NCBI RefSeq assembly: GCF_002288925.2
Contig: NW_022098076.1
Location: 83,326,668-83,390,667 of the forward strand
Length of the DNA stretch: 64,000 nt
DNA from: Delphinapterus leucas
Lineage: Eukaryota; Chordata; Mammalia; Artiodactyla; Monodontidae
Direction: 5' to 3'
Below, one piece after another: positions 33,092-45,715 of this stretch (within the stretch, counting starts at the first letter, position 1; each line of letters starts with the position of its first letter). The notes beneath the pieces were generated by a model. The model saw only the letters and a list, made by a program, of their open reading frames with translations, did no database searches and was not told where the DNA came from. The translations under genes and the position numbers were made by a program.

Positions 33092-35784
33092 CCTTTTTTA
33101 CATGGTGCAAGGTATGAATTGAAGATTTTTTTGTTTTGGAGTTTTGTTTGTTTTGCATATATGTATACAATGGTTTTAGCACCATTTCCTATTAAATTTT
33201 AAAAGTTTTGCCATCTACTTTCTTGTTAAATAATGGTCTGTGCTTTTCTTTTAATGTTTTTGTTTGGTTGTAATATCAGACTCATAAAATAAGTTTGGAA
33301 ATACTTTCTTCTCATTAACTTTTTGGAAAAATTTGTGTAGAATTGGCATTATTTCTTCTCAAATGTTACAAAGAATTCACCAGTCATGTCCTCTGGGTCT
33401 GAAGTTTCCTTTCTAAGATAATTTGTAACAACAAATTCAGTTTATTTAATAGATATAGGCTGTTCATGTTATTTATATTTATCTATCATTTCTTTCTCTA
33501 TCTCAATATGTCTATATCTATCTTCTTGGAGTGGGGTGTTCCAGTAGTTTGTGTCTTTCAAAGAATTTTTCTATTTTAACTAAATTATAGAATAAATTGA
33601 CATAAATTTGTTTATATTATTTCCTTATCATACTTTCCTATCTCTGTAAGTTCTGCAGTGATCGTCTTTCTGTCATCCCTGATATTGGCAATTTGTCTTA
33701 TCTTTTTTCTTATTTATCTGACTAAGGATTTATAAATCTTATTGATTCTCTCTGAAAACCAGGTTTTGATGTCATTGGTTTCCTCTATTGCTATTGTTTT
33801 ATGTTTCATTGGTTTCTTTTCTTATATTTATTATTTCCTTTGTTCTGCTTACTTTAGGTTTAATTTGCTCTCTTTTTTTAAGTTTTAAAAGATGTGATAA
33901 ATTTTCTGAGTTTATTTTTAATTGCTATAAATTTCCTTCTAGGAAATGTTACGGCTTCACAGCACAATTTTTGATATATTATTTTAATTTTCATTCAGCT
34001 CAAAATATTTTCTAATCTCCCTTTTGCATTACTCTTTAGCTTTTACTCTTTGTAAATTATTTAGTTCCCAAACTTTGGAACTTTTTAAAGATATCTTTCT
34101 CTTATTGATTGTTAATTTAATTTCATTATGGTCATATTTTGTATTATTTGAAAATTTTTAAATGTATTGAGACTTGTTTCATGACTTGGAATATGATTTG
34201 CTTGAAAACGTCTGTATGCACTTGAAAAAATGTATATCTGCTGCTGTTGGGTGAAGAGATAATCTCTAAATGTCAGCTAGATTAAGTAGATGATAGTACT
34301 CTTCCAGTCTTCTGCATTTCTATGGATCCAATTTTCATTGTATATTTTCTACCAATTATTGAGAGAGTGGTGTTGACATATTTGGCTATAATTTTGAATT
34401 GGTTTATTTATCCTTTCAGTTATGACAGTTTTTGCTTCATGTATTTGGAAGTTTGTTGTTAGGAACATAAACATTATTATGTTGTATCCTCATGATTAAT
34501 TGACAACTTTATCCCTATGAAATGACCTTCTTTATCACTAGTAAATTCTATAATTTACATAAAAGCATTCCAACTTTCCTCCCATTAGTGTTAGAATGAT
34601 ATATCCTTTTCCACCATTTTACTTTCAACTTCCTTGTGTCATTAATTTAAAGTCAGTTTCTTCTAGGAAGAAAATAGTAGAGTATTACTTTTATATACAA
34701 TCAGACAAATTGATAATCTCTACCTTTTAATTGAAGTATTTACGCCATTTATATATAGTGTGATTATTGACATGACTGGGTTTAAATCTACCATCCTTTC
34801 TATGTTCCATTTGCTCCTTGTTCCTTTTTTCCCCCATTTTCTGCCTTGTTTAGAATTAATTATCTTTTATGATTTCATTTTATCTCTGGTTTATTAGCTC
34901 TAATTTCCTGTGTGTGTTTGTTTAGCACTTGCTTTCAGGGATTCTGCCATATATCTTTAACTTACTATGATCTACTTTCAAATAATATTATACTACTTTG
35001 TATAAAACTAAATATTTCCATTTCACCTATCCCAGCATTTTTAATATTATTATCATAAATTTTACTTCTGCATTTGTTATAACCCCCCACAATGCAATGT
35101 TATTATTTTTACTTAAATAATTATCTTTTAAACTGATTTTTTAATTAAAATATTAATTTATATGTATCTATATGCTACTAATTCTTGTGCTCTTCTTTCT
35201 TTTTTGTAGATCCAGATACCTATCTGGTATAATTTTCCTTCTACATGAAGGACTTACTTTGACATTCTTATATTGCATGTCTAATAGTAGTTATTTTTTT
35301 CATATTTTGTATCCTAGAAAAATTATTTTGTCATAGTGTTTGAAAGGTTTTATACTGGATATAAACTTCCAGATTGACAATTTTCTTTTCTTTCAGTATA
35401 TTAAAAACATTGTTCCACTCCCTTCTGGCTTGCATTTTTTCCTGAGAGAAACAATTTGTCATCCTGATCTTCATTTCTTTATATGTACAATTTCTTTTTC
35501 TCAAGCTGTCTTTAAGATTTTTCTCTTTGTCACTGGTATTATTAATCAATGTGATTAATGCTGTGTCTTATTATAGTTGTCTTAATTTTCCTGTTCTTTG
35601 TTCACTGAGCTTCATTTTCCATTTCTGGAAAATTTTCTTATTATTTATTTGAATATTCTTGTATTTTCTTAAGTACTCTTGAACTTTTATTTCTGGAACT
35701 CTCAAGTCATGTGGAAATAGTTTGATCTTTTATGAAACTTGCTTCTGAACTTTGCTAGGTGGGAACAAAAAGCCTTTAGTCCAG

Positions 35785-38605
35785 GGCTAATTTTTCTCCA
35801 CTACCTAGGCAATGCCTTTTTCTAACACTTTACTCAGTCATCCGTGTTTTATACGGTTTTTCTGTCCTGACTGTTAAGAATATCAACTCTTAAGGCTTTT
35901 TCTGTCTGCACTTTACAAGTAGTCTTTTCCCTGGCTTGGCAGTTTTCTCAGATTCATGTGCTGATCGGTATTTGGCTGAAGACTTAAGAGGAGGGAACCC
36001 TTGATAGATCTCTGGAGCTCATTCTCTTTCTCTGCAACTTTCTCTCCATTATTCTTTCCTTGTTCTACCAAATCTTCCAATTCTGTCTCCTTGGTGCAAG
36101 GTAACTGCATGGTTTTGCTTGCATTCTCTCTGTACTGTGGCTTGGAAACCCCTAAGGCAGTAAGTTGGGGCAACTGTAGGACTAAGGTTGCTTATTACCC
36201 TCTTCTCCAATATCACAAATTTCACTGTCTGTTGTCCAATATCTGAAAACCATAGTTTTTTCTTTTTCCCTAAACAACTAAAAATTTGTTTAAGACTGGA
36301 TAGTAAAACTTGTCCCTTTCATTTCAAAGTAGAAGTTGAGACATTTACTTTACAAACACTATTCTATGTCTTGCAAACTCTGTAATATAGAAACCAAGGA
36401 GCTTTAATAATTGATTGCACATACAATTGCTGTGTAAATGAGACCACACACAAAAATGGTTTCTTTTCTTAAAAATATTTTGTTAATGTCAAAAAGTTTA
36501 GTGACCAAAAACATTTCATTCATTAAGTCTGTAAACATTTTTCATGTTGAACATCTGTTTGGATTTTAGTAAAATCTTTTGGTTCCAAGGATTGAAATTT
36601 AAACTGATATTATGTGGTCATTTGCAATTCAAATACAATTAATATTACTTGCAGGGAAAAAGTCTGAAATCATCTGAATTGAATGAATTAAATGTAATCT
36701 TTTACTAGTGGAAAGCAACGAAACTATAGAGAAAATTATCTCAAATTTGAGCATAAATATTGTCTCTGCCTATAACTAACTTACATCAAATTTCTTTTAT
36801 GCGTGCCTCCAAATGATCCATCATATACAGCCAAAAGAATTCATTCAGGAGATGCTGGAAAAACACATAGACTCACAAGTATGCTTTTAGTGTATTTTTT
36901 TTCCTCTTTTGACCAGTAGTTTTCAGAGAAACTGCTAAATTTAATTTGTTTAATTAGTAATTATGGAACTTCACAACTTTTGTTCAGGAATTTCTTAGCT
37001 CGTTTGTTCTGAGAAAAATTTGAGAGAGATAAGTAAGGCCAAGCTCTGGAGGTGAAAAAAAAAAAGACAGTTTGATCCAAATCAGGCACATTCTGAGGGT
37101 GGCTTGGGCTTGGTGAAAATGGGTCTAACATATATATTTGGCTTAGAAATGTAACAGTACATCATGTCAACCTTTTCTTTCTCAGACACAAATTTCTTTG
37201 ATCTACCCTGAAAAGTCTAGTTTTGCCAACATTCCACATTGCTACAAAAAATTTTTGCCCGAATTAATGGTGAAAATATAACTCTAAATTCAGTGGGTGT
37301 TGAGTTTACCTAGACACAAGTATGTGAATTGCGTTGATGATTTAGAAGTAGGCAAGAGATCAAACTTATTACCAAGTCAGTCCACCAAAAACTAACTAGG
37401 CCCCATACAAAAAGTTGAATGAATTCGTGGAAATTATCCATTAAAACACAACCCAGAGGTCAGCTTGGGAATTGAAATATTGCAAAGTGCATATATTTCA
37501 ACTTAGAGAATTAAGAATTGTGAGAGCTACCAGAGTTGCTTTATGATAACGAGTTTTAGTTAATAATGTCATTTCTGGTAGCCAAAGTTGACAAACAGAA
37601 TGTTAGCCCTCAAAAATATTTGATACTATGTCTTCTGTGTTTTCCTATTTCCCTGCTAGAAATGGATAGTCAACATGTTTAATGCTTCTTTCAAAAAAAT
37701 TTAAAAAGGACAAACCTGGAGACCTTGGGATATTTATTACCTTCCTCAAAATGTAGAAAACACTTAATGATAACATTTCTGTTAGCTGTGGTGACAGAGT
37801 TATGTATTTACATCTAACACGTTTTTTTCTGTATAACAGGGATTACTTAATTACATAGTACTCACATCCAAGGAAATTAAAGTTATTTTAAAGTATGAAG
37901 AACATCTTTTTAAGTGAAAGTTTCGTTTACTGTTTCTGAAACATATATTCAACTCAGAATTACCAACTTTTTAAGAATTGTGAATACATTTCATACACAG
38001 TTTGTGTCTGTATATATAACGTATAAAGTAATTTTACGTTTAAAAATCTAGTGAATGTATCACTTGCAAGGAAGAATAAAAAGTATGATTCTAAGACTGT
38101 GAACTCTTTAGTTCAAATAACTGAAAACCTGTTACGGCTATAATTACATAGGTGGAAAATTGGCAGTCAGTAAACCATAGACCTAACGTGAGTTGGTATA
38201 AATAATTACATGTTTATATAGCTCAATTTAACAAGGCTACTCTGGCAAAAGTCATTTAGAAAATACAAAATAAAAAGTTCAAATTCTAAGCAACTGTACT
38301 AGTTAATTCAGTATTAAAATCCATGTTGATCACAAATGATCCAGAAATAATATTAAAGAGCAAACCTGTAGAAAAATTACACATCAGTGCCCTTTTAGAT
38401 GATATGGATGATTAACTTTGAAATTGAAAGAGTGTTTATGAATCCTGGTCACTCTTTAAATGTATAAAGTCATATTATATTAGTGATTGTTGTTAAATAA
38501 TTACAATATGTGGTAATTTATATTATATAAATGATATAATTTATATGTTTATCTATGTTACAATGTTGCTGTACATTTTATAGTCGCATAGAATTTACAA
38601 ACCAG
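35785..38605. other. Repeat-poor unique stretch
   Basis: About 2.8 kb with no nameable repeat after the L1 fades out, and no gene recognised. Pairs of overlapping frames on opposite strands near 35913-36246 cancel as evidence. This is the longest quiet stretch of the window. Confidence 0.5.
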
Positions 38606-38609
38606 TTTC

Positions 38610-38790
38610 ACATAAAACTTCTCATTCAATTCCCTTAGCAAGTCTACAAGGCTGCTGTTAACTCAATTATTATTATTCCCATTTTCCAGTTGAGGAAACT
38701 GAGTCTGAGTGGTTGTACCTGGCTCATATAGTTGGACTTCTGAGTGGCAGAGGTTAGTAAGAATCCAATCATCTAAGCTGATTACTTAAT
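38610..38790 (-). mobile_element. MIR SINE (antisense)
   Basis: 'attattattcccattttcca' then 'gttgaggaaactgagtctga' and 'ggcagaggttagtaagaatc' are in antisense MIR order. Confidence 0.8.
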
Positions 38791-39880
38791 AACAAAATAA
38801 GAGACTTCATACAAAATAGGCAATTCTATTATATGGCTGTTATTATCTAAATAGTACTTCTTAACGGAATGAAAAAGAGGAGAAACAGCATGCTTTTGTA
38901 AATGGTTTTAATGAAGGTTCTGTTAGAAGGAATTGGTTATTTCTCTGGTTGCATTCATCATAGCACAATTAAAAAACTTACATGAATTAGAAAAAAACAT
39001 TCTCTTTGTTATAGTATATTCTGCAATAAAAAATATTTTTAAGAAGTCAACCATTGCTTTCAATCCAGGTGTAAAAAAAACAAAACTGTCAATGAGCAAC
39101 TTCAGAAATAGTATTTTTTAAATGATGCCATTTTGTATTCTGACACTTCTGCAACAGAAAGGGGAGAACATTTTGGGTTAAACAATGATGATGTGTCCTT
39201 AGTTTCCTTCTCTGAGCTTTGCCATTTGAATTTGCCTTTATTTTATGTACATACAACTCCAGACATGTGCTAAGACACAACCTTCAGACACTATTTGCTA
39301 GAAAGATGCAAATTGAAGACCTGAAATCTAACATGCAATAAATCAAAAATAAGCAGCACATAAGGGGACACCTTCTTTCCTTAATCTGTAAAAGTCAAAT
39401 GTCACAGTTGATGCATCGACCAAACTGCAATGGAAAATGTGTTCATTTCAGATGCTGAGTCAGGAACACCAAGGCTGTGTGAGCAGAGGATGACAGATGG
39501 AGACTCCCAACTTCTAACTCCATCTTGGGAAAGGAATAAATGGAATTTTCTCAGGGCTCACCCACAAGGGTGACTTTTTTTAAGGCTTTGGGAGATGTAA
39601 AAATAAAAGTTGAAATTTTCAGAAAATGCCTCCCTAAGAGTTGGTTATAGGACATCCAAGCCTACAGGCAACTGTAAATGTGTTGCTTTTGCTGGAATTA
39701 AAGTTTAGGGGCTTCCCAAGGGATGGTCAAAACAAAGCAATGCTTTCCAGCATGTGAGACAGGTCCACTGATGAACAATTATTCTAAGTATATGCAGAAA
39801 AACTTCATTGTTCATTTGCTTGTTTTCCTTTTACTTGTTAACATTTTGAGTATGCATTTGATGAATATAAAATCCCTCGG
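38791..39880. other. No recognisable feature
   Basis: Unique AT-rich sequence. Two short opposed frames at 38933-39280 show no domain. Confidence 0.45.
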
Positions 39881-39883
39881 TAT

Positions 39884-40012
39884 CTGCAGGCAATTGGTTC
39901 CAGGACCCCCAGGGATACCAAAATCCATGGATGCTCAAGTCCCTTATAGAAGATGACATATTACAGTCGGCCCTCTGTATCCTCAGATGGGGAATGGGGG
40001 ATACAGAAGGCT
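39884..40012. mobile_element. Tigger/pogo-type DNA transposon remnant
   Basis: 'ggttccaggacccccaggga', 'taccaaaatccatggatgct' and 'caagtccctta' are internal sequence of a Tigger-related element. 'acagtcggccctctgtatcc' at 39964 is its terminal inverted repeat. The two parts are close together, so the element is internally deleted. Confidence 0.65.
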
Positions 40013-40099
40013 GCCAGTACATAGCAAATATAGCAAGCATATTAAACTTGGAAGATTGGGGGTTATTAGGACAAAAATAAAATAAAGGGAAATAGTAAG

Positions 40100-40300
40100 A
40101 AATAATGATCCAGATAACACAGGATTTGATTCCTTTAGACGTCTTGTATAGACACTAATCCCATCATGAGGGCTCCATCCTTCTGACCTAATTACCTCCC
40201 AGAGACCCCATCGCCAAACACAATCGCATTGGGAATTAGGGCTTCAGTATATGAATTTCGGTGGGACACAAACATGCAGTCCATAACATTGCCTGCCCAA
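40100..40300 (-). mobile_element. MaLR-type LTR fragment (antisense)
   Basis: 'actaatcccatcatgagggc', 'tgacctaattacctcccaga', 'gcattgggaattagggcttc' and 'gtgggacacaaacatgcagt' are antisense MLT1/MST-type LTR sequence. It is incomplete. Confidence 0.7.
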
Positions 40301-40689
40301 AGGTACATAAGTAGTAAGTGACACAGCTCATGGAAAGGCAAACACTCTTAAATATTAGGATATTCTGCATAAGCATGGAAACTGGGCAGTCCTACTCCAT
40401 ACTGATCTCTTCACCAGAATCATCTGACTTGTGAAAATGCACTGACTTTGAATCACAAGGGATATGGTCAGGGTATCCGCATTTTTATTTAAGTGTATTG
40501 GGTACTTCTTATGTTTAAGACTCAAAGTTATAGACTGTATCTTTACAATAGAGGTACATGTACAGCCCCTAAGAATAGAGATTGTTCAAAAGTTCAAATG
40601 ATTTAGTTCTTTCTTTCTGTGAATGTATGCTTTCTTGGCTTTTCCAGAGATGTTTTCTAGATCAATGAATTCAAATTAGCTATTAATAC

Positions 40690-40905
40690 AATTGTAACCC
40701 CACACCTTCCACCTGCATATTATTTGGTAGCTGCTAAAGAACTTTTGTACATATTCTCTCATCTAAGCCTGTGAGACTTCCCTGAGACCAGCAAGCCAGG
40801 TACAAATTTACATGTGAGAAAAAGAAGGCTCTGGGACATGAAATTATTCAGTTATTAACAAATAGAAAGTAGTTGGTCAGCTGTCTAGAGAGTCTAATTC
40901 TTAGT
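40690..40905 (-). mobile_element. Weak MIR-like fragment (antisense)
   Basis: 'cttttgtacatattctctca' and 'gagaaaaagaaggctctggg' follow antisense MIR spacing but are highly diverged. Confidence 0.4.
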
Positions 40906-41357
40906 CTTGTCTTATTTTTGGCAGCTTCTCCAGTTCCATCAAGAATTGAGAAAGTATACTGTAAGCCAAATCTTTGAGACCACTTGCCCTGAGCAAATGT
41001 CCAGCTGATAACTGAGAATTAAACCTGAGCAGAGGTAGCCATTGCCATAGTAATTCCCCCAGTTCACGTTTGGCTGTAACCTCAGACTTGTTGCTTTCAC
41101 CTAAAACCCTCCTTTAAAAACAAAAGTTGGAACCATGGTGATATAGAGGAAAAGGCCTGCCAAGGTGAAAAGGGAGGTTCTTTTCTCCCATCCTTTATCA
41201 TCCCTCACCACACATGACCCAGGTCAGTGTCACCTGACATCTCTAGTCAACTACGGGGGCAGCCAATGTAGAAAACATGGAGAATAAACTCTCCAACACA
41301 CTGGGATATAATTCCTGCCATTATTTTTATTGATTTGAGTTTGCTTTAGTTTTATTG

Positions 41358-41489
41358 TTTTTCTCCCTTTCTTTTTTCTCTTTCCCTTTCTTCCTTTCTT
41401 TCTTTCTTCCTCTCTTTCTTTCTTTCTTTCTTCCTTTCTCTCGTTCTTTCTTTCCCCCTTTCTCTCTTCCTCCCTTTCCTTTCCTTTCT
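41358..41489. repeat. 132-bp polypyrimidine (CTTT)n tract
   Basis: All bases are C or T except one G at 41443. Tetranucleotide cttt/cttc units dominate. Polypurine-polypyrimidine tracts of this length with mirror symmetry can adopt triplex (H-DNA) structures. Confidence 0.95.
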
Positions 41490-43295
41490 GTTTATTTATT
41501 TTCTTTATTCTTTACTCCTTTCTTACAATGAATTTTAGTGGAACAGGATTTTGAGATGTGCTAATTAATAGTTTTGAAATTAAGGATATTATATTCACTT
41601 TCAATCCTCTATTTAAGATCCAGAAACATATGAAAAACCCACTCCTTTTTATTAAAGTATAAAAATGGTTTATTTTGTAAGTTATTTTAGATTGCATTTT
41701 ATCATAGAAATTTAAACATCAGTTAAAAGCAAATTACTTACATTATGAATTATCACAATCTAAAATAAACATCTCTCTAGATAGCATTTACATATCTCCC
41801 TTGGACAAACATGTAATATACAATACCAATAGGAGAAAGTTTGTATTAAAAATAGGCATTGTATATGTTTCTTACTGCCTTTAACACATCAAAATTATAG
41901 TTCGTTTCCAACAACAAATAAGTAGCCAGATATCTTCAGAATTAGAGGTTTGAAAAATACTGTCAAAGGATGTTCTCATTAATTCTCTCAGCTCCTGCTA
42001 AAATTTACAGGAGTAAAAATGTGAAAATTGAATAAGAGGATATCCCATGGAACATTCTCATAAAAAGTGAAAGTGCCAAAGAAGAATAGTAGCTATGTTA
42101 TTTTTGATTTTTAAAATATATTAGAGAGATTGTTATTCCCTCATCACCACAACATCTGACTACATTCAAAGAGCTTAATGAAAGAGATGAGTCTATGTGT
42201 TACATTAAAAAAAAAAGAATTTTGTACAAGCATGTACTGTGAAAGAGATAAACAAATTACTTTCACACAGTGCTATGTCAAAGAGATTAATTCTGGCACA
42301 GATGTACTTGTTGGCACTGGCTATAATACAAGTATTGTATATTTCTCTCAAAATTGCTAGTATTCTACCAAATAAATAAATGCCATTTTTAAAAGGCCAA
42401 GGACCTTGAGGAAACTGATAAACATCAGAAAGCAAGAATGCATGTATTTATCTGGTCGTTTATTTTAAAACTCAGAGTTAACGTGCATTACATATTAGGT
42501 AGTATCACTGTTTAACTGTTTTTATAGGTCAAAGTGGGTAACTATCAGCAATTCATATGGTTCAACCTAATAGAATATCTATTACCAGGTAACAGCATTC
42601 TTGATTAATTGTCCAAGTAACATAGATTTCATAGTACAAGCTCAAAACCACAAAGTAATAGGAGGTTGACCTACAATATTCAAATGCGTTCCAAGGTAGA
42701 ATTAAATCTTATACTCTAGTTACAAAATCTTTTATTGGCTGTTATCCACTTTGTTGGTTTCTTGCCTGTTATTCGATTTGTCTAAATCAAGTTCACTTGT
42801 GGCTTAAAACATTTATAGGCATACATGTGATACCATGTACACAACAATAACTTTCTTTTAGTCATGATGATACCAATTCCATGTTGGTCATGGCTTCATA
42901 AACACTTATTTCTGTATCTTACTCAAGTGGTGGTGGTGTGAAAAAAGTTTCCATAAGGAAAATTACATTTTATGTGTTGTCCTTAATGACATGTTCTTAT
43001 TAAGTCATCTCACCTCCCTAATTCAGTATGGTATGGAAAGCATCTAAGAAAATCATGATTAAGGGTCTTACTTGAAATGAGAGAACTAAATTCTGTTAGG
43101 CTATCTAAAAGAGACAAAGCCACAGACATTAAAACAAGAGGAGTTATAAGTTAGGGACCATCTTTACACAATATTAGGAAAGAAAGGATGTGTGCTGGGT
43201 ATTCTCTGAAGCTCTCTCACCTACCTAAACTCTATCTGGCAGAGTATTCTTTACTCCTTTCTACGCTGCTCTCACCAATGTCCTCGGGTTTCGTG
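41490..43295. other. No recognisable feature
   Basis: Unique AT-rich sequence. Short frames around 42178-42435 on both strands overlap and have no domain. Confidence 0.45.
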
Positions 43296-43299
43296 TTGG

Positions 43300-43650
43300 T
43301 TTAGACCCATGGCAGGCATCGGGAAGAGACTAAAGGACAGTTATGTGGGAGAAGGTGAAGGAATTATCACTCCACACAGCCTGCTGCTGGTCCCTTCCAG
43401 GCTTGCTGAACTTCAGCAGAATCTGCTTTCTTCCATGTCTCAGCTTCAAGTGAAAGGCCCCTCTTCCACAGGTTTAATTTATGTAAAGTTCTAATGACAC
43501 TGTCCCCTCCCCTTCCCACTTCAGTCCTAAGAATGATAATGGCTTCATTCTCATGCGAGTTTCTGAGTGTGTCACTAACCTTTGTTTGTTTCCTTATCCC
43601 TACTCATACCTCTGTAATTTAGATTCTTTTCAGCTAAACTCTTTGATGAT
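43300..43650 (+). mobile_element. Ancient interspersed repeat, family not determined
   Basis: 'ggcatcgggaagagactaaa', 'ttcaagtgaaaggcccctct', 'cacttcagtcctaagaatga' and 'cctctgtaatttagattctt' resemble a dispersed mammalian repeat (LTR or old L1 3'UTR type). I cannot assign a family. The 61-codon frame at 43309-43494 falls inside it and is not a gene. Confidence 0.4.
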
Positions 43651-44240
43651 GTTATGTGTTTATTTACAATACTTGGAAGGCACAGCTTTTTATTTGTTTC
43701 TTATAAGCTTCGAATACTGTTTGCAATATTTATAATATTATAAGTAAGCAGGCAAACAAACAAATACATACATTAAAAGTAATGGAGATTACAAGCAGTT
43801 GAGAAGACTTCTGGAAATGCTTTAGTCTGACACGTGGGAAAACTTTTAAAGCAGTGGTTTTACTGTATTATTTTCAAAGAATTTTTTGGGTTTAATTTTA
43901 GTAATATATTTTATTTAACCAAGTATTCCAAAAATATTACTAGTTCATCATGTAAAAATCAGTATAAAATTATTAATGAGGTATATTACATTTTTTACAT
44001 GAAGTATTTGAAACCCAGGATGTATTTTATACTTACAGCACAGCCCCTGGAGGGCTTGGTAAGACACTTGTATTACAGAGAGAGAAATAAATCCTAAACA
44101 TTGAGAAATTTGCCATTTCAGTTTTGGAGGTCCACTGGTCAGAGGTATACCATGACATCCCCTCCAAAGCAAACAACAAATCTCTATATCTTGCTTCCTT
44201 TACCACAAAGTGAAAAATATCAACACCTACTATGCCCCAG
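43651..44240. other. No recognisable feature
   Basis: Unique AT-rich sequence with no gene or repeat identified. Confidence 0.45.
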
Positions 44241-44608
44241 AGTAATTTTTTTATTGAAGTATAATCGATTCACAATATTAGTTTCAGGTGTACAACATAT
44301 TGATTCAATATTTTTATAGATTATACTCCATTAAAAGTTATTACTAGATAACAGCTATATTTCCCTGTACTGTACAATATATCCCTGTTGCTATTTATTT
44401 TATGCATAGTAGTTTGTGTCTCTTAATCCCATACCCCTATCTTGTCCCTCTCCACTTCCCTCTCCTCACTGGTAACCACTAGCTTGTTCTCTATATCTGT
44501 GAGCCTGTTTCTGTTTTGTTTTATGCATTTGTTTGTTTTATTTTTTAGTTACACATATAAGTATTAACAAAGAGTATTTGTCTTTCTTTATGGATGAGTA
44601 ATATTCCA

Positions 44609-44645
44609 CTCTGTGTGTGTGTGTGTATGTATATATATATATATA
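44609..44645. repeat. (TG)n(TA)n microsatellite in L1
   Basis: 'tgtgtgtgtgtgtatgtata' continues into a TA run. It grew at the 'gtatatat' site of antisense L1 ORF2 end sequence, a common origin of such arrays. Confidence 0.85.
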
Positions 44646-45026
44646 CCACATCTTCTTTATCCATTCATCTGTTGATGGACACTTGTGTTGCTTCCATATC
44701 TTGGATATTATAAATAATATAATGCTGCTATGAACATTGGAGTTCATGTATCTTCTTGAATAAGTGTTTTCATTTTCTTCTGTTACATACCCAGCAGTGG
44801 AATTGCTGGATCATATGGTACTTCTATATTAGTTTTTTGAGGAACTTCCATGCTGTTTCCCATTGTGGCTGCATCAACTTACATTCCCACTAACAGGGTA
44901 CTAGGACTCTATTTTTTCTACATCTTCACCAACATTTGTTATTTGTAGACTTTTTGATGTTAACCATTTTGACAGGTTTAAGGTGATATCTCGTTGTGGT
45001 TTCAATTTGTATGTCTCTGATGATTA

Positions 45027-45715
45027 GAGATTTTGAGCTTTTTTTTTTTGGTATATACTGAATGTATACTTTATTTATCTATTTATTTATTTATTACAAA
45101 TATTACCATGTATATGTCTTTATTCTTAATTAACGTTTAGGGCATTTATTTATTTTTTTATTTTAACATCTTTATTGGAGTATAATCGCTTTACAATGGT
45201 GTGCTAGTTTCTGCTGTATAACAAAGTGAATCAGCTATACGTATACATATATCCCCATATCCCCTCCCTCTTGTGTCTCCCTCCCTCCCACCCTCCCTAT
45301 CCCACCCCTCTAGGTGGTCACACATCACTGAGCTGATCTCCCAGTGCTATGCAGCTGCTTCCCACTAGCTGTCTATTTTACATTTGGTAGTGGATATATG
45401 CCCATGCCACTCTCTTACTTCATCCCAGCTTACCCTTGCCCCTCCCCGTGTCCTCAAGTACATTCTCTATGTCTGCATCTTTATTCCTGTCCTGCCCCTA
45501 GGTTCTTCAGAACCTTTTTTTTTTTTTAGATTCCATATATATGTGTTAGCATACAGTATTTGTTTTTCTCTTTCTGACTTACTTCACTCTATATGACAGA
45601 CTCTAGGTCCATCTGCCTCACTACAAATAACTCAATTTCATTTCTATTTATGGCTAAGTAATATTCCATTGTATATATGTGCCACATCTTCTTATCCATT
45701 CTGGAGATTTTGAGC
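45027..45715 (-). mobile_element. Nested younger L1 with likely 3' transduction
   Basis: The insert 45039-45703 is flanked by an exact 12-bp TSD 'gagattttgagc' (45027-45038 and 45704-45715). From the left there is a terminal T-run (45039-45049), then about 95 bp of non-L1 sequence, then the ordinary L1 3' end from about 45150 ('taacatctttattggagtat'). The body is 5'-truncated at 'gccacatcttcttatccatt'. In sense orientation a second AATAAA (plus-strand tttatt, 45070-45075) lies about 20 nt before the distal A-tail. This is the signature of read-through past the L1 poly(A) signal. Confidence 0.85.

Larger units (their letters stand above)
31130..35780 (-). mobile_element. Long antisense old L1, interrupted by an LTR and a SINE
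   Basis: Antisense L1 with its 3' end on the left ('cattgaagtataattaacat' near 31148). The ORF2 C-terminus follows the LTR (31901-32770). The RT region ('gaattcaccagtcatgtcct' near 33372) and the pre-RT linker ('ctctctgaaaaccaggtttt' near 33748) come next. The endonuclease part lies at about 34240-34800. Sequence beyond about 34800 is more diverged and may include ORF1/5' material. Total span is about 4.65 kb, of which about 3.9 kb is L1. It is the oldest layer of a nested stack. All open frames within it are accidental. Confidence 0.85.

Noticed and set aside
35913..36246. Overlapping 86- and 81-codon frames on opposite strands
   Set aside because: Mutually antisense open frames in low-stop sequence. 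Neither shows a domain.
43309..43494. 61-codon frame that looks protein-like
   Set aside because: Falls inside a dispersed repeat-like block (43300-43650).
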